This document shows positions 18,544-27,592 of a stretch of 64,000 bases of DNA, piece after piece. The position numbers and the translations under genes were made by a program. The notes under the pieces were generated by a model. It did no database searches. It was not told the origin of the DNA and saw only the letters and a program-made list of their open reading frames with translations. Origin of the DNA: Hyphomicrobium album (lineage in GTDB: Bacteria > Pseudomonadota > Alphaproteobacteria > Rhizobiales > Hyphomicrobiaceae); contig NZ_WMBQ01000001.1 of NCBI RefSeq assembly GCF_009708035.1, forward strand, positions 2,485,501 through 2,549,500, written 5' to 3'. How positions within the stretch are numbered: position 1 is the first letter of the stretch; the number at the start of each line of letters is the position of its first letter.

Positions 18544-19749
18544 ATGGTTCTGACGCTCGACACGCCATCCGCCATCGCTGCGGCCGACAAGCCTTCGCTT
18601 GCCGGTCTTGGCCGCGAGGGGCTGCGCGCGGCGCTCGCTGCCGCCGGCGTGCCGGAAAAGCAGCAACGCATGCGCGTCAACCAGCTCTATTCGTGGCTGT
18701 ACGTGCGCGGTGTGTCGACTTTTGACGCGATGACCGACGTGGCCAAGGAGCTGCGCACCGAGCTCAGCCAGCGCTACACGCTGGCGCGGCCGGAGATCGT
18801 CACCGAGCAGGTATCGGTCGACGGCACGCGCAAATGGCTGCTGCGCTTGCCGGCGCTGGGCCGCGACGGCAAGGCGCCCGAGGTCGAGACCGTCTACATC
18901 CCCGAGAGCGAGCGCGGCACGCTGTGCATCTCGAGCCAGGTCGGCTGCACGCTCAACTGCACGTTCTGCCATACGGGCACGCAGCGTCTCGTGCGCAATC
19001 TCACGGCCCAGGAAATCGTCGGGCAGATCCTGCTGGCGCGCGACCGCATCGGCGACTGGCAGGGCGCAGAGGTCCCCGGCGATGGGCGCCTCCTCCCATC
19101 CTCCGATCGCAAGATCACCAACATCGTGCTCATGGGCATGGGCGAGCCGCTCTACAACTTCGACAACGTCAAGGCGGCGATGGAGCTGGCCGCCGACGGC
19201 GAGGCGCTGTCGGTGTCGAAGCGGCGCATCACGCTGTCGACGTCGGGCATCGTGCCGGAGATCGCCCGCTGGGGTGCTGAGACGGGAACGTCGCTCGCCA
19301 TCTCGTTGCACGCGGTGCGCGATGAGTTGCGCGACGAGCTGGTGCCGATCAACCGCAAGTATCCGATCGCCGAGCTGCTCGAGGCGTGCCGCAACTATCC
19401 GGTGCTGTCGAACGCGCGCCGCATCACCTTCGAATACGTCATGCTGAAGGGCGTCAACGACAGCCTTGCCGAGGCGAAGGAGTTGGTACGCCTGCTGGCC
19501 GGCATTCCCGCCAAGATCAATCTCATTCCCTTCAACCCGTGGCCGGGCGCGCCATACGAGTGCTCCGACTGGGAGCAGATCGAGCGGTTCGCCGAGGTGG
19601 TGAACAAGGCAGGCTACGCGAGCCCGGTGCGCACGCCGCGCGGACGCGACATCCACGCGGCCTGCGGCCAGCTCAAGTCGGCGAGCGTGAAGCAGCGGGC
19701 GAGCGAGCGGGCGCTGGCGGACGTGGCGACGAGCGGTAGTGGGGCCTGA
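18544..19749 (+). CDS. rlmN: RlmN, dual-specificity 23S rRNA/tRNA adenine C2-methyltransferase
   Basis: RlmN is a radical-SAM enzyme that methylates C2 of A2503 in 23S rRNA and A37 in some tRNAs. The 401-residue protein has the CxxxCxxC iron-sulfur motif at Cys135, Cys139 and Cys142 ([12 protein letters not shown]), the GMGEPL SAM-binding strand and the C-terminal catalytic Cys in DIHAACGQL. Length and order are normal for alphaproteobacteria. In relatives it often lies near argG, which is found here 2.7 kb downstream on the same strand, with repeats and small genes between. Confidence 0.96.
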   Translation: MVLTLDTPSAIAAADKPSLAGLGREGLRAALAAAGVPEKQQRMRVNQLYSWLYVRGVSTFDAMTDVAKELRTELSQRYTLARPEIVTEQVSVDGTRKWLLRLPALGRDGKAPEVETVYIPESERGTLCISSQVGCTLNCTFCHTGTQRLVRNLTAQEIVGQILLARDRIGDWQGAEVPGDGRLLPSSDRKITNIVLMGMGEPLYNFDNVKAAMELAADGEALSVSKRRITLSTSGIVPEIARWGAETGTSLAISLHAVRDELRDELVPINRKYPIAELLEACRNYPVLSNARRITFEYVMLKGVNDSLAEAKELVRLLAGIPAKINLIPFNPWPGAPYECSDWEQIERFAEVVNKAGYASPVRTPRGRDIHAACGQLKSASVKQRASERALADVATSGSGA

Positions 19750-19750
19750 C

Positions 19751-19826
19751 CTAGCGTGATGATCGTGAAATTCGCTAACATCAGCTGCGAGGTATCGAGC
19801 GAATTTCTCGATCTGAATCACGCTAG
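19751..19826. repeat. Inverted-repeat element 1, CTAG-ended
   Basis: The arms CTAGCGTGAT...GAAATTCGCT (19751-19776) and AGCGAATTTC...ATCACGCTAG (19798-19826) are reverse complements, apart from a three-base gap and one mismatch. They enclose about 21 bases. The 76-base palindrome begins and ends with CTAG and starts just after the rlmN stop codon. It could fold as a large hairpin and is likely a dispersed non-autonomous repeat. Confidence 0.8.
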
Positions 19827-19839
19827 CAAATCAATGGTT

Positions 19840-19917
19840 CTAGTGCCCCTTATGATTCCGAAGTTCGCTCCGAACCCCGGCTGCAAGCTTTGGCGAACTT
19901 CGGAATCGGGGCACTAG
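19840..19917. repeat. Inverted-repeat element 2, CTAG-ended
   Basis: A second palindrome has arms CTAGTGCCCC...ATTCCGAAGTTCGC and its reverse complement ending GGGGCACTAG, with a four-base TTAT insertion in the left arm. It ends two bases before the GTG start of the next gene, so it forms that gene's leader. Its sequence differs from element 1 but shares the CTAG ends and size (78 bases). Confidence 0.8.
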
Positions 19918-19919
19918 AC

Positions 19920-20351
19920 GTGTTCTGGAAGACCGCCGGCCGCATCCTCATCGTCATCCCCTTCGCGCTGATCATGTCGGCTATCGCCGCGCTGTTCGTG
20001 CTGGTGACCCTGGGGCTGGAGCGCATCACTCAGTTCCTGCACGTCAATCCGATCGGCAATGAGGACGTGGAGACGATCTTCGCGGTGATGAACCAGGGGA
20101 TGATGCTGATGGCGAGCATCACGCTCACCCCGGCGCTGCTCATGGTGGTCATCGGCGAGGTCGCGCGCATCCGCTCGATTGCCTACTACGTCCTGGGCGG
20201 GGGCATCGCCCTCGCCGCCATTCCGCTGCTCGCGCGTTATGGGCAGGCGGGAACGGTTGCATCCTCGGAAGCGCTGGTGTGGCAGGTGTTCGCCACAGCC
20301 GGTTTCGCCGCCGGCTTCGTCTACTGGCTGATCGCCGGCCGCAACGCTTAG
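19920..20351 (+). CDS. Multi-pass inner-membrane protein, unknown function (paralogue A)
   Basis: The 143-residue product has four hydrophobic helices (about residues 8-30, 60-80, 85-103 and 120-138) and no catalytic motif. The start is most likely the GTG at 19920 (FWKTAGRIL...), because the frame before it lies in inverted-repeat element 2; GGGG in the repeat could act as a poor ribosome binding site. The protein resembles the 20590 gene product in size, topology and its closing motif YWLIAGR, so the two are probably ancient duplicates. They are separated by a palindromic repeat block. Confidence 0.6.
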   Translation: MFWKTAGRILIVIPFALIMSAIAALFVLVTLGLERITQFLHVNPIGNEDVETIFAVMNQGMMLMASITLTPALLMVVIGEVARIRSIAYYVLGGGIALAAIPLLARYGQAGTVASSEALVWQVFATAGFAAGFVYWLIAGRNA

Positions 20352-20360
20352 GGTGCCGGG

Positions 20361-20497
20361 CAACCCCTCACCCGGAAGCTCATTTGCATTCGCTTCCGAC
20401 CTCTCCCAATGGGAGAGGTTAGGGGCGCCACTGTACTTAACCTCTCCCAGGGGGAGAGGTCGGCTGGACGCGCGAAGCGCGACAGCGGGAGGGGGTT
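20361..20497. repeat. Palindromic intergenic repeat block
   Basis: Two hairpins, CCTCTCCCAATGGGAGAGG (20400-20418) and CCTCTCCCAGGGGGAGAGG (20441-20459), lie inside outer arms CAACCCCTCACCC and GGGAGGGGGTTG. This layout is common for REP-like dispersed repeats in alphaproteobacterial genomes. It fills the gap between two paralogous membrane-protein genes and may also hinder read-through. Confidence 0.75.
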
Positions 20498-20589
20498 GCG
20501 CCTATTAGGCAGAAGCGCCGTTTAGGGTTGAGCCGGGCGACTTTGGGCCTATAGACTTCGCACGCGGCATAAACCGAGCGAGCCCGGCC

Positions 20590-21087
20590 ATGATCACGAT
20601 CACGCTGCTGCGCGTCCTATTCGGCTTCATCATCGCCTGCCTCGTGGCCGGCGCGGTGACCGTCGCCTTCGTCGTGCCCCCGGCCGACATCGCCAATCTG
20701 CCGGCGGAAGCCCAACCGGAGCGGCTAGCCAACGCCGGCGTGCTGGCACTGCTTGCCGCGACCCATTCGGCGATTTTCGCTTTCCCATTCGCCATGCTGG
20801 CCAACGGCATCGGCGAGATGTGGCACGTGCGCTCGTGGCTCTACTACGCGGTCGTTGGGCTTTTGATCGGCGCCGGCGGCTTCGTCGCCTATTACGCCAA
20901 CGAGGTGGTTGGCCAGCCGTCCATCTTCAACAGCTATGCCCTCACGTCCTTTCTGACGACCGGCACGCTTGCCGGTCTTGCCTACTGGCTTGTCGCCGGA
21001 CGCCGTGCCGGCGGCAAGCGCGCCGATGCGCCGCCGCCCGCAGCAGCGCCGCCGAGCGCCGCTGAACCGGCTGCGCAGACCGCGTGA
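20590..21087 (+). CDS. Multi-pass inner-membrane protein, unknown function (paralogue B)
   Basis: The 165-residue protein has four hydrophobic helices (about residues 5-30, 50-72, 83-103 and 115-138) and an Ala/Pro-rich, charged C-terminal tail of some 25 residues. The end of the last helix, AGLAYWLVAGRRA, parallels the AGFVYWLIAGR of paralogue A. No motif assigns a function. It may be a small transporter-like or stress-related membrane protein, but this is not shown. It lies between repeat-rich DNA and the Ala/Met-rich protein gene. Confidence 0.65.
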   Translation: MITITLLRVLFGFIIACLVAGAVTVAFVVPPADIANLPAEAQPERLANAGVLALLAATHSAIFAFPFAMLANGIGEMWHVRSWLYYAVVGLLIGAGGFVAYYANEVVGQPSIFNSYALTSFLTTGTLAGLAYWLVAGRRAGGKRADAPPPAAAPPSAAEPAAQTA

Positions 21088-21190
21088 CGCCGAAAGTCCA
21101 AGTGATCTCACGCGCAATTGTCTTGTTGCATTGCAGCAATCGGATTACGGTTTCCGCAGTGCTTGCGGGGGCAAGGAGAAGGCGCGCCGC

Positions 21191-21865
21191 ATGCTAGACC
21201 CCGAGCTTCAGAAGCGCTTCGCCCGCAGCTGCACCGATGCCGCGTTCGGCTATTCGGCGGCGAGCACCGCCGCCTATGCGGCGATGGCCGATCAGGTGCT
21301 GAGCTTCTGGTCGGGCGTGCTGCAGCCGACGCCGCCGAAACCCGAGCCGAACCCCTGGCAATGGCCGGTGCCGTTGGCGCCGCCGTCGTCTGCCTTGGCC
21401 GCCTTCGACCCGTTTGCATGGGCGAAGCCGCTGGCACCGGCCCCGGCGCCTTTGCCGTCCAATCCCTTCGAGGCCATGGCGGCGTTCGCCACCGCCATGA
21501 GCGGGGCGCTGAGCGCGATGAGCGCAATGCCCGTGCAACCGGTCGCCAATGCGGCAAATCCGATGGCCGCGTGGCTGACGATGATGCCGTTCGCGGCGCC
21601 AACAGCGGCGTGGCCGATGGCCTACGTGATGATGTCGTCGGGCGTGCCGCACGCCGTTGCCTGGCCGACCGCCGAGGCCAACGCGGCCGTGCTCGACGCG
21701 GCCAATATGGCGACGCGCTCGATCAAGAAGGTGTTCGCCAGCTATCAGGCGGAAGGCGGCCACGCCGCGGGCGGCAACGTCTGGCCGCCCGTCGACATGC
21801 TGACGCTGATGACGGTCATCCCGCTGAACATCGGCACGATGTTCGCGACCCTGCGCATGCCATAA
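21191..21865 (+). CDS. Ala/Pro/Met-rich cytoplasmic protein, unknown function
   Basis: The 224-residue product has an unusual composition, with many Ala, Met, Pro and Trp residues. An N-terminal helical part (LQKRFARSCTDAAFGYSAAS) is followed by a Pro-rich stretch with PWQWP (about residues 48-62) and amphipathic Ala/Met helices. It has no signal peptide. The layout is reminiscent of granule-coating (phasin-like) proteins, but that is only a resemblance. AAGGAGA lies upstream of the ATG at 21191; a longer frame overlaps paralogue B and is rejected. Confidence 0.55.
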   Translation: MLDPELQKRFARSCTDAAFGYSAASTAAYAAMADQVLSFWSGVLQPTPPKPEPNPWQWPVPLAPPSSALAAFDPFAWAKPLAPAPAPLPSNPFEAMAAFATAMSGALSAMSAMPVQPVANAANPMAAWLTMMPFAAPTAAWPMAYVMMSSGVPHAVAWPTAEANAAVLDAANMATRSIKKVFASYQAEGGHAAGGNVWPPVDMLTLMTVIPLNIGTMFATLRMP

Positions 21866-21899
21866 CGCGCAGCGGGAAAAGGCTCGTCCGGAGTGGCGG

Positions 21900-22163
21900 T
21901 TAGACCGCCTTCTTGGCCATCTGCTGACGCGGCTTCAGGCGGCAGTGGGCCTTCCTGGTCTTGCCCTGTTTGGTCGTAATCTGCTGCTTCCAAAAACATT
22001 CGGCCTTGGCGCCGCAAGCGGTGAGGTCGAGACCGACGCAGACCGACGGCGGCTTCTTCTCGGTTTTGGCAGGTTTCGTTTCCTCGGCAGCGATGGCGCT
22101 GGCGGCGAACGCAAGGGTGACGGCGGCGGCCAATGCAATGCCGCGCGCGACGTGGGTACGCAT
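21900..22163 (-). CDS. Small exported Cys-containing protein
   Basis: The 87-residue protein starts with a clear signal peptide (MRTHVARGIALAAAVTLAFA, cleavage near AIAAEE). The mature part is basic, with three Cys in the pattern CVGLDLTACGAKAECFW plus one in AHCRL, which could form two disulfides. A purine-rich GGGGGAG stands before the ATG at 22163. It is a typical short periplasmic protein of Hyphomicrobiales without known function. The gene is convergent with the Ala/Met-rich protein gene. Confidence 0.65.
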   Translation of the reverse strand: MRTHVARGIALAAAVTLAFAASAIAAEETKPAKTEKKPPSVCVGLDLTACGAKAECFWKQQITTKQGKTRKAHCRLKPRQQMAKKAV

Positions 22164-22226
22164 AAAAATACTCCCCCGATGGGTGTCCCCGCGGCCAACG
22201 AGTACCATAGGTTGCATAGACCGCAA

Positions 22227-22436
22227 ATGGAAAAGCGCCGGCGCTTGCAGTTGCCAGATCGGGTTGTGGCAGCGGCGCCATCGCCGAGCACGGTCGCCGA
22301 CGAGGTCGACATGACCCGCGGAGCGATCTCCAAGATCGTCGCCCGGCTAGAAAGCGAAGCGCCTCGCGACGCACACGGCGAGCCCCGTTGGGCGCCAAGC
22401 AAGCGGCGCCGATGCCTATGGCAAAGCCGTACATAA
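22227..22436 (+). pseudogene. Remnant of a MarR-family regulator gene
   Basis: In this 69-codon frame the segment VADEVDMTRGAISKIVARLE (around residues 22-41) is a typical MarR helix-turn-helix with recognition helix. The sequence before it is short, and the wing and dimerisation helices after it are replaced by unrelated Arg-rich sequence. The frame ends 42 bases before argG. The fragment is therefore most likely a decayed regulator gene. An intact small protein is unlikely, as no ribosome binding site is seen. Confidence 0.55.
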
Positions 22437-22478
22437 TTTCGTACAGGCAGGTGCGTCTTCGAACCCCAAAGAGCCCCC

Positions 22479-23711
<1,233 letters not shown>

Positions 23712-24031
23712 GAGGCATGCAAGGGGCGGCGCTTGTGCCGTCCTCAGGCTTCTTCGCGGTGGTGGACGCTTTCGCTCACGACGAGCGAACTCTTCGCGTT
23801 CGAGACAAATGTCCCGGAAATCGCGAATGCGTTGCGCAAAATTTGTGCACGTAAGGCACCCGGCCGGCCCGCGCTCAGTGGGCACGGCGCGGGCAGCAAT
23901 TGTTCTAAGCGAGCTAATAACCCTGGTGGCAATCCCGCCGTTCTTGTCGACGCCGTTGCAGCTATCGTCCTCGCCGAGCTGAGGGCTCAACGGGTTCAGT
24001 CAATCAGAGTGCATATTGGGAGTGTTGGACC
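23712..24031. other. Intergenic region after argG
   Basis: These 320 bases contain only short, unconvincing frames. A hairpin (GCGCGGG/CCCGCGC-like arms around 23866-23893) is imperfect and has no T tract. No gene, RNA or repeat is supported. Confidence 0.3.
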
Positions 24032-24883
24032 ATGCCGACGTTCACCACCAAGGACGGCACGAAGCTCTACTACAACGACTGGGGCAAAGGTCAGCCAGTC
24101 GTATTCAGCCACGGGTGGCCGCTTTCCGCGGACGCTTTCGAAGACCAAATGTTCTTCCTCAGCGAGCGCGGCTACCGCTGCGTAGCTCACGATCGCCGCG
24201 GGCATGGTCGCTCCGACCAGCCGTGGAACGGCAACGATATGAATACATATGCCGACGACCTGGCCGAGCTCGTCGCCCATCTCGATCTCAAGGATGCCAT
24301 TCACGTCGGACATTCGACCGGCGGCGGCGAAGTGGCGCGCTATATCGCCCGTCACGGCACGAAGCGCGTCGCCAAGGCGGTGCTCATTTCGTCGGTGCCG
24401 CCGCTCATGCTCAAGACGCCGAACAATCCCGGTGGCACGCCCATCGAGGCGCTGGACCAGTTGCGCTCCGGCGTGCAAGGCGACCGCTCGCAGTTCTTCA
24501 AGGATCTGAGCTTGCCGTTCTACGGCTACAACCGTAAGGGCGCGAAGGTTTCCGAAGGCGTCCGCGAATCCTTCTGGCTGCAGGGCATGCTGGCCGGCTT
24601 CCCGGCGGCGTACTTCTGCATCAAGGCCTTCTCCGAAACCGATCAGACGGAGGACCTGAAGAAGTTCGACGTGCCGACGCTGATCATCCAGGGCGACGAC
24701 GATCAGATCGTCCCCTATCCGGATGCCGGAGCCCTGCAGGCGAAGCTGATCAAGGGCTCCGAGCTCAAAGTCTACAAGGGCGCGCCGCACGGTCTGTGCA
24801 CGACACTCAAGGATGACGTGAACGCCGACTTGCTCGCATTCATTCAAGGCAAGGCCGTCAAAGCCGCGAGTAAAGCCGCCTGA
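24032..24883 (+). CDS. Alpha/beta hydrolase, non-heme chloroperoxidase/arylesterase type
   Basis: The 283-residue enzyme has the full catalytic triad pattern of the cofactor-free haloperoxidase/esterase group: nucleophile Ser in [12 protein letters not shown] (about residues 92-103), Asp in [13 protein letters not shown] and His in APHGLC. The oxyanion region is FSHGWPLS. These enzymes hydrolyse esters and can form peracids; the natural substrate is unknown. No signal peptide is present. It stands alone downstream of argG on the same strand. Confidence 0.9.
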   Translation: MPTFTTKDGTKLYYNDWGKGQPVVFSHGWPLSADAFEDQMFFLSERGYRCVAHDRRGHGRSDQPWNGNDMNTYADDLAELVAHLDLKDAIHVGHSTGGGEVARYIARHGTKRVAKAVLISSVPPLMLKTPNNPGGTPIEALDQLRSGVQGDRSQFFKDLSLPFYGYNRKGAKVSEGVRESFWLQGMLAGFPAAYFCIKAFSETDQTEDLKKFDVPTLIIQGDDDQIVPYPDAGALQAKLIKGSELKVYKGAPHGLCTTLKDDVNADLLAFIQGKAVKAASKAA

Positions 24884-24994
24884 CGATGCGATAGCGGTGT
24901 GCGCCCCGCGCGGGCGCACACTGTCAGTGCTGCAGGCCGGAGCCAAGCTCACAGGAATTGCGCCATCGGATGATTTTGTGGGTGGAGATTGCGT

Positions 24995-25714
24995 GTGAAT
25001 GAATTGCTGGCAAAGGTCTTGGACGCACACGGTGGCGCGGACCGGTGGAGCGGATTTTCGAAGGTCGAAGCCACGATCGTCAGCGGCGGAGGTTTCTTCC
25101 CACTCAAAGGCGTTCCGCAAGATCCTGCTCCGCGCAGTATGACGGTCTGGCTACACGAGGAGCGCTCGTCGGTCTTTCCGTACGGAGCGCCCGATCAGCG
25201 CACCGTCTTCACTCCGGACAGAATCGCGATCGAGAAGCTGGACGGCAAGGTTGTTGCGGAGCGCCGGTCGCCCAAGGACTCTTTTGCCGGTCACCAGATG
25301 CACACGCATTGGGACCCGTTGCAGCGCGCCTATTTCAATGGCGAAGCGCTGTGGACCTACCTCACAACGCCGTTCCTGTTGGCTATGGACGGCGTCGAGG
25401 TCGAGGAGACCGAGCCGTGGCGCGAGGGGTCCGAGACTTGGCGCGTGCTGCGCGCGTATTTTCCCGGCGCGATCGAAACCCACAGCCTCATCCAGGATTT
25501 TTTCTTCGGCCCGGATTTCCTCCTGCGCCGGCACGACTACGCGGTGAACATCGCTGGGGGCTTTCCGGCAGCACAGCTCACCTCGGACTACGTCGTGGCA
25601 AACGGCATCCGCCTACCGACCAAGCGCCGCGCCTATACGCGCGGCCCCGACCGACGCCCAATATTGGAGATGCTGATGGTGTCGATCGACATCAGCGACT
25701 CAAAGTTCGAATAA
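24995..25714 (+). CDS. Conserved protein of unknown function
   Basis: I cannot assign this 239-residue protein to a characterised enzyme. It opens with a helix and the motif AHGGADRW, common in small outer-membrane-lipoprotein-like and polyketide-associated proteins, and continues in alternating strands rich in aromatic residues, so a beta-rich ligand-binding fold is likely. There is no signal peptide. The GTG at 24995 is preferred because GGAG lies seven bases before it; a TTG at 24989 is also open. It follows the hydrolase gene after 111 bases. Confidence 0.6.
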   Translation: MNELLAKVLDAHGGADRWSGFSKVEATIVSGGGFFPLKGVPQDPAPRSMTVWLHEERSSVFPYGAPDQRTVFTPDRIAIEKLDGKVVAERRSPKDSFAGHQMHTHWDPLQRAYFNGEALWTYLTTPFLLAMDGVEVEETEPWREGSETWRVLRAYFPGAIETHSLIQDFFFGPDFLLRRHDYAVNIAGGFPAAQLTSDYVVANGIRLPTKRRAYTRGPDRRPILEMLMVSIDISDSKFE

Positions 25715-25817
25715 ACTCGTCGCCGAACCTCAAAGCGAATTGTAGCCCTTTAGGGCCGCGGGAACCCAGGGCTTGCGCCGGCCGTTGGGCTTTATCCTCA
25801 ATAGCAGGCGTATTCAC

Positions 25818-26297
25818 ATGCCAGCATCCTTCAGGGTTTTCAGCCTGGCAGCGGCAACGCTTGTTGCCCTCCCATTGGCCATATCGACTCTGCCCGCTGC
25901 CACCGATCCCAAGAAACCCGACGCTCCGTCGGCCGCCAAGCAGGGCACGCCGGCGACCGTCGTCGACGATCGCGATGCCGGCGGCATTCTCGGCCGCAAC
26001 GTGCGCAGCCCCACCGGCGAGGACATGGGCCGCATCGTCGACATCATCGTGAGCCGCAACGGCCAGGTGCGCGCCGCCATCATCGACTTCGGCGGATTCC
26101 TCGGCGTCGGCAGCCGCAAGATCGCCGTGGCGTGGAGCGCGCTGCGCTTTCCGTCCGCCGGCCAGCTCGACCCGGTCAACGTCGAGCTGACGCGTGACCA
26201 GGTTCGGCTCGCACCAGAGTTTCTCGAAGGGGAGCCGATCGTCGTGCTCGGCTCGCCCACTCCACCCAACGTAGCGGCTGCGCGCGGGGGTCCGTAG
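25818..26297 (+). CDS. Exported PRC-barrel domain protein
   Basis: The 159-residue protein has a signal peptide (residues 1-28, about LALPLAISTLPAA) and a PRC-barrel domain from GRNVRSPTGEDMGRIVDIIV to KIAVAWSALRF. PRC barrels bind RNA or small ligands or mediate assembly, and exported ones in this order are uncharacterised. The ATG at 25818 starts the export signal; the upstream ATG at 25773 would weaken it. It is followed after 24 bases by an MFS transporter gene. Confidence 0.75.
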   Translation: MPASFRVFSLAAATLVALPLAISTLPAATDPKKPDAPSAAKQGTPATVVDDRDAGGILGRNVRSPTGEDMGRIVDIIVSRNGQVRAAIIDFGGFLGVGSRKIAVAWSALRFPSAGQLDPVNVELTRDQVRLAPEFLEGEPIVVLGSPTPPNVAAARGGP

Positions 26298-26321
26298 CCG
26301 CCGGTATGACAAGGCCGAACA

Positions 26322-27587
26322 ATGGCCGCAGCGACTGTTGATTCGAGCAGCGCATCGGACGATGCGCCCCGGCGCTCGCGCGCGCATCCGAGCCGCCGGA
26401 GCCTGCGCGGCCTCGACTGGTTCATCTTTTGCCTGGCCGACGTGCAGGTCGGCTTCGGCGCCTTCGTCGCCCTCTACCTCACTACCCAGAAGTGGACGCA
26501 GATCGACATCGGCATGGTGTTGTCGGTGGCCGGTCTCACGGCGCTTGCCGGACAGCTTCCCGGCGGCGCGATCGTCGACGCTGCCTCGCGCATTCGCGTG
26601 CTGATCGCCGGCGCGGTGTGCGCCATAGCGGTGAGCGCGCTCGCCATCGGCACATTCCCGATTCTTCCAGTGGTGCTGGGGGCGGCGATCCTGCACGCGG
26701 GTGCGAGCTGCATCCTCGGTCCCGCCATCGCGGCGATATCGCTCGGCCTCGTCGGCTATGACCGGGTGAGCGAGCGACTGGGTCGCAACGCCAGCCTCGC
26801 GTCGATCGGCGCCGGCCTCGCGGCGGCGGGCATGGGGCTGTGCGGGTATCTCATCTCCAACCAGGCGGTGTTCTTCGTCACCGCGGCGCTGTGCATCCCG
26901 ATGCTGTTCGCGCTGTCCCGCATCCGGCCCGAGGACCTCGACGTGGAGCGCGTGCACGGCGGCAGGGCGGCACCGCATCCGGGCGATCCGGCGGCCACGT
27001 TGCGCGACGTCTTACGCAACCAGGCGCTCGTCTTCTTCGCCTTCTGCATGGTGCTGTTCCATCTCGCCAACGCGGCGATGATGCCGACGCTCGCCAGCGT
27101 GATGACCATGCGCTCGAGCGATCACGCGACCATTCTGATCGGCGCCTGCATGGTGGTGCCGCAGCTCATCGTGGCGCTGTTCTCGCCCTGGGTCGGCCGT
27201 CAGGCGCGCGTCCGCGGCAACCGTGCCATGCTGCTCATCGGCTTCGCGGCGCTGCCGCTGCGCGGGTTCCTGTTTGCCATGGTGAGCGATCCCTACACGC
27301 TCGTCGCGGTGCAGCTGTTAGATGGCATCTCGGCGGCGGTGCTCGGCGTGATGGTCCCGCTGGTCATCGCCGACGCGTCACGCGGCACCGGTCACTTCAG
27401 CCTGGCGCAGGGGTTCGTCGGCAGCGCCATCGGTATCGGCGCGGCGCTCAGCACGACGTTTGCCGGCTACATGAGCGACAACTTCGGCCACGCCACGACC
27501 TTCCTCAGCCTCGCCGCCATCGCCGCGATGGGCTTCCTGTTCGTGTTCGCCAGCCAGATGCGCGGCTATCGCCGCGTTCCCGTCTAA
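26322..27587 (+). CDS. MFS transporter
   Basis: The 421-residue inner-membrane protein has about 12 hydrophobic helices and Major Facilitator features: the loop 2-3 region PGGAIVDAASRIRVL, and RARVRGNRAML in the corresponding second-half loop. The first 28 residues are Ser/Arg-rich and cytoplasmic. The subgroup resembles uncharacterised drug or metabolite exporters, and the substrate is unknown. It ends convergently, five bases from the asparagine synthetase gene. Confidence 0.88.
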   Translation: MAAATVDSSSASDDAPRRSRAHPSRRSLRGLDWFIFCLADVQVGFGAFVALYLTTQKWTQIDIGMVLSVAGLTALAGQLPGGAIVDAASRIRVLIAGAVCAIAVSALAIGTFPILPVVLGAAILHAGASCILGPAIAAISLGLVGYDRVSERLGRNASLASIGAGLAAAGMGLCGYLISNQAVFFVTAALCIPMLFALSRIRPEDLDVERVHGGRAAPHPGDPAATLRDVLRNQALVFFAFCMVLFHLANAAMMPTLASVMTMRSSDHATILIGACMVVPQLIVALFSPWVGRQARVRGNRAMLLIGFAALPLRGFLFAMVSDPYTLVAVQLLDGISAAVLGVMVPLVIADASRGTGHFSLAQGFVGSAIGIGAALSTTFAGYMSDNFGHATTFLSLAAIAAMGFLFVFASQMRGYRRVPV

Positions 27588-27592
27588 GCCGA

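Noticed and set aside
18500-19830. Open frame antisense to rlmN (about 436 codons)
   Set aside because: RlmN motifs on the plus strand are complete, and the antisense product has no family character.
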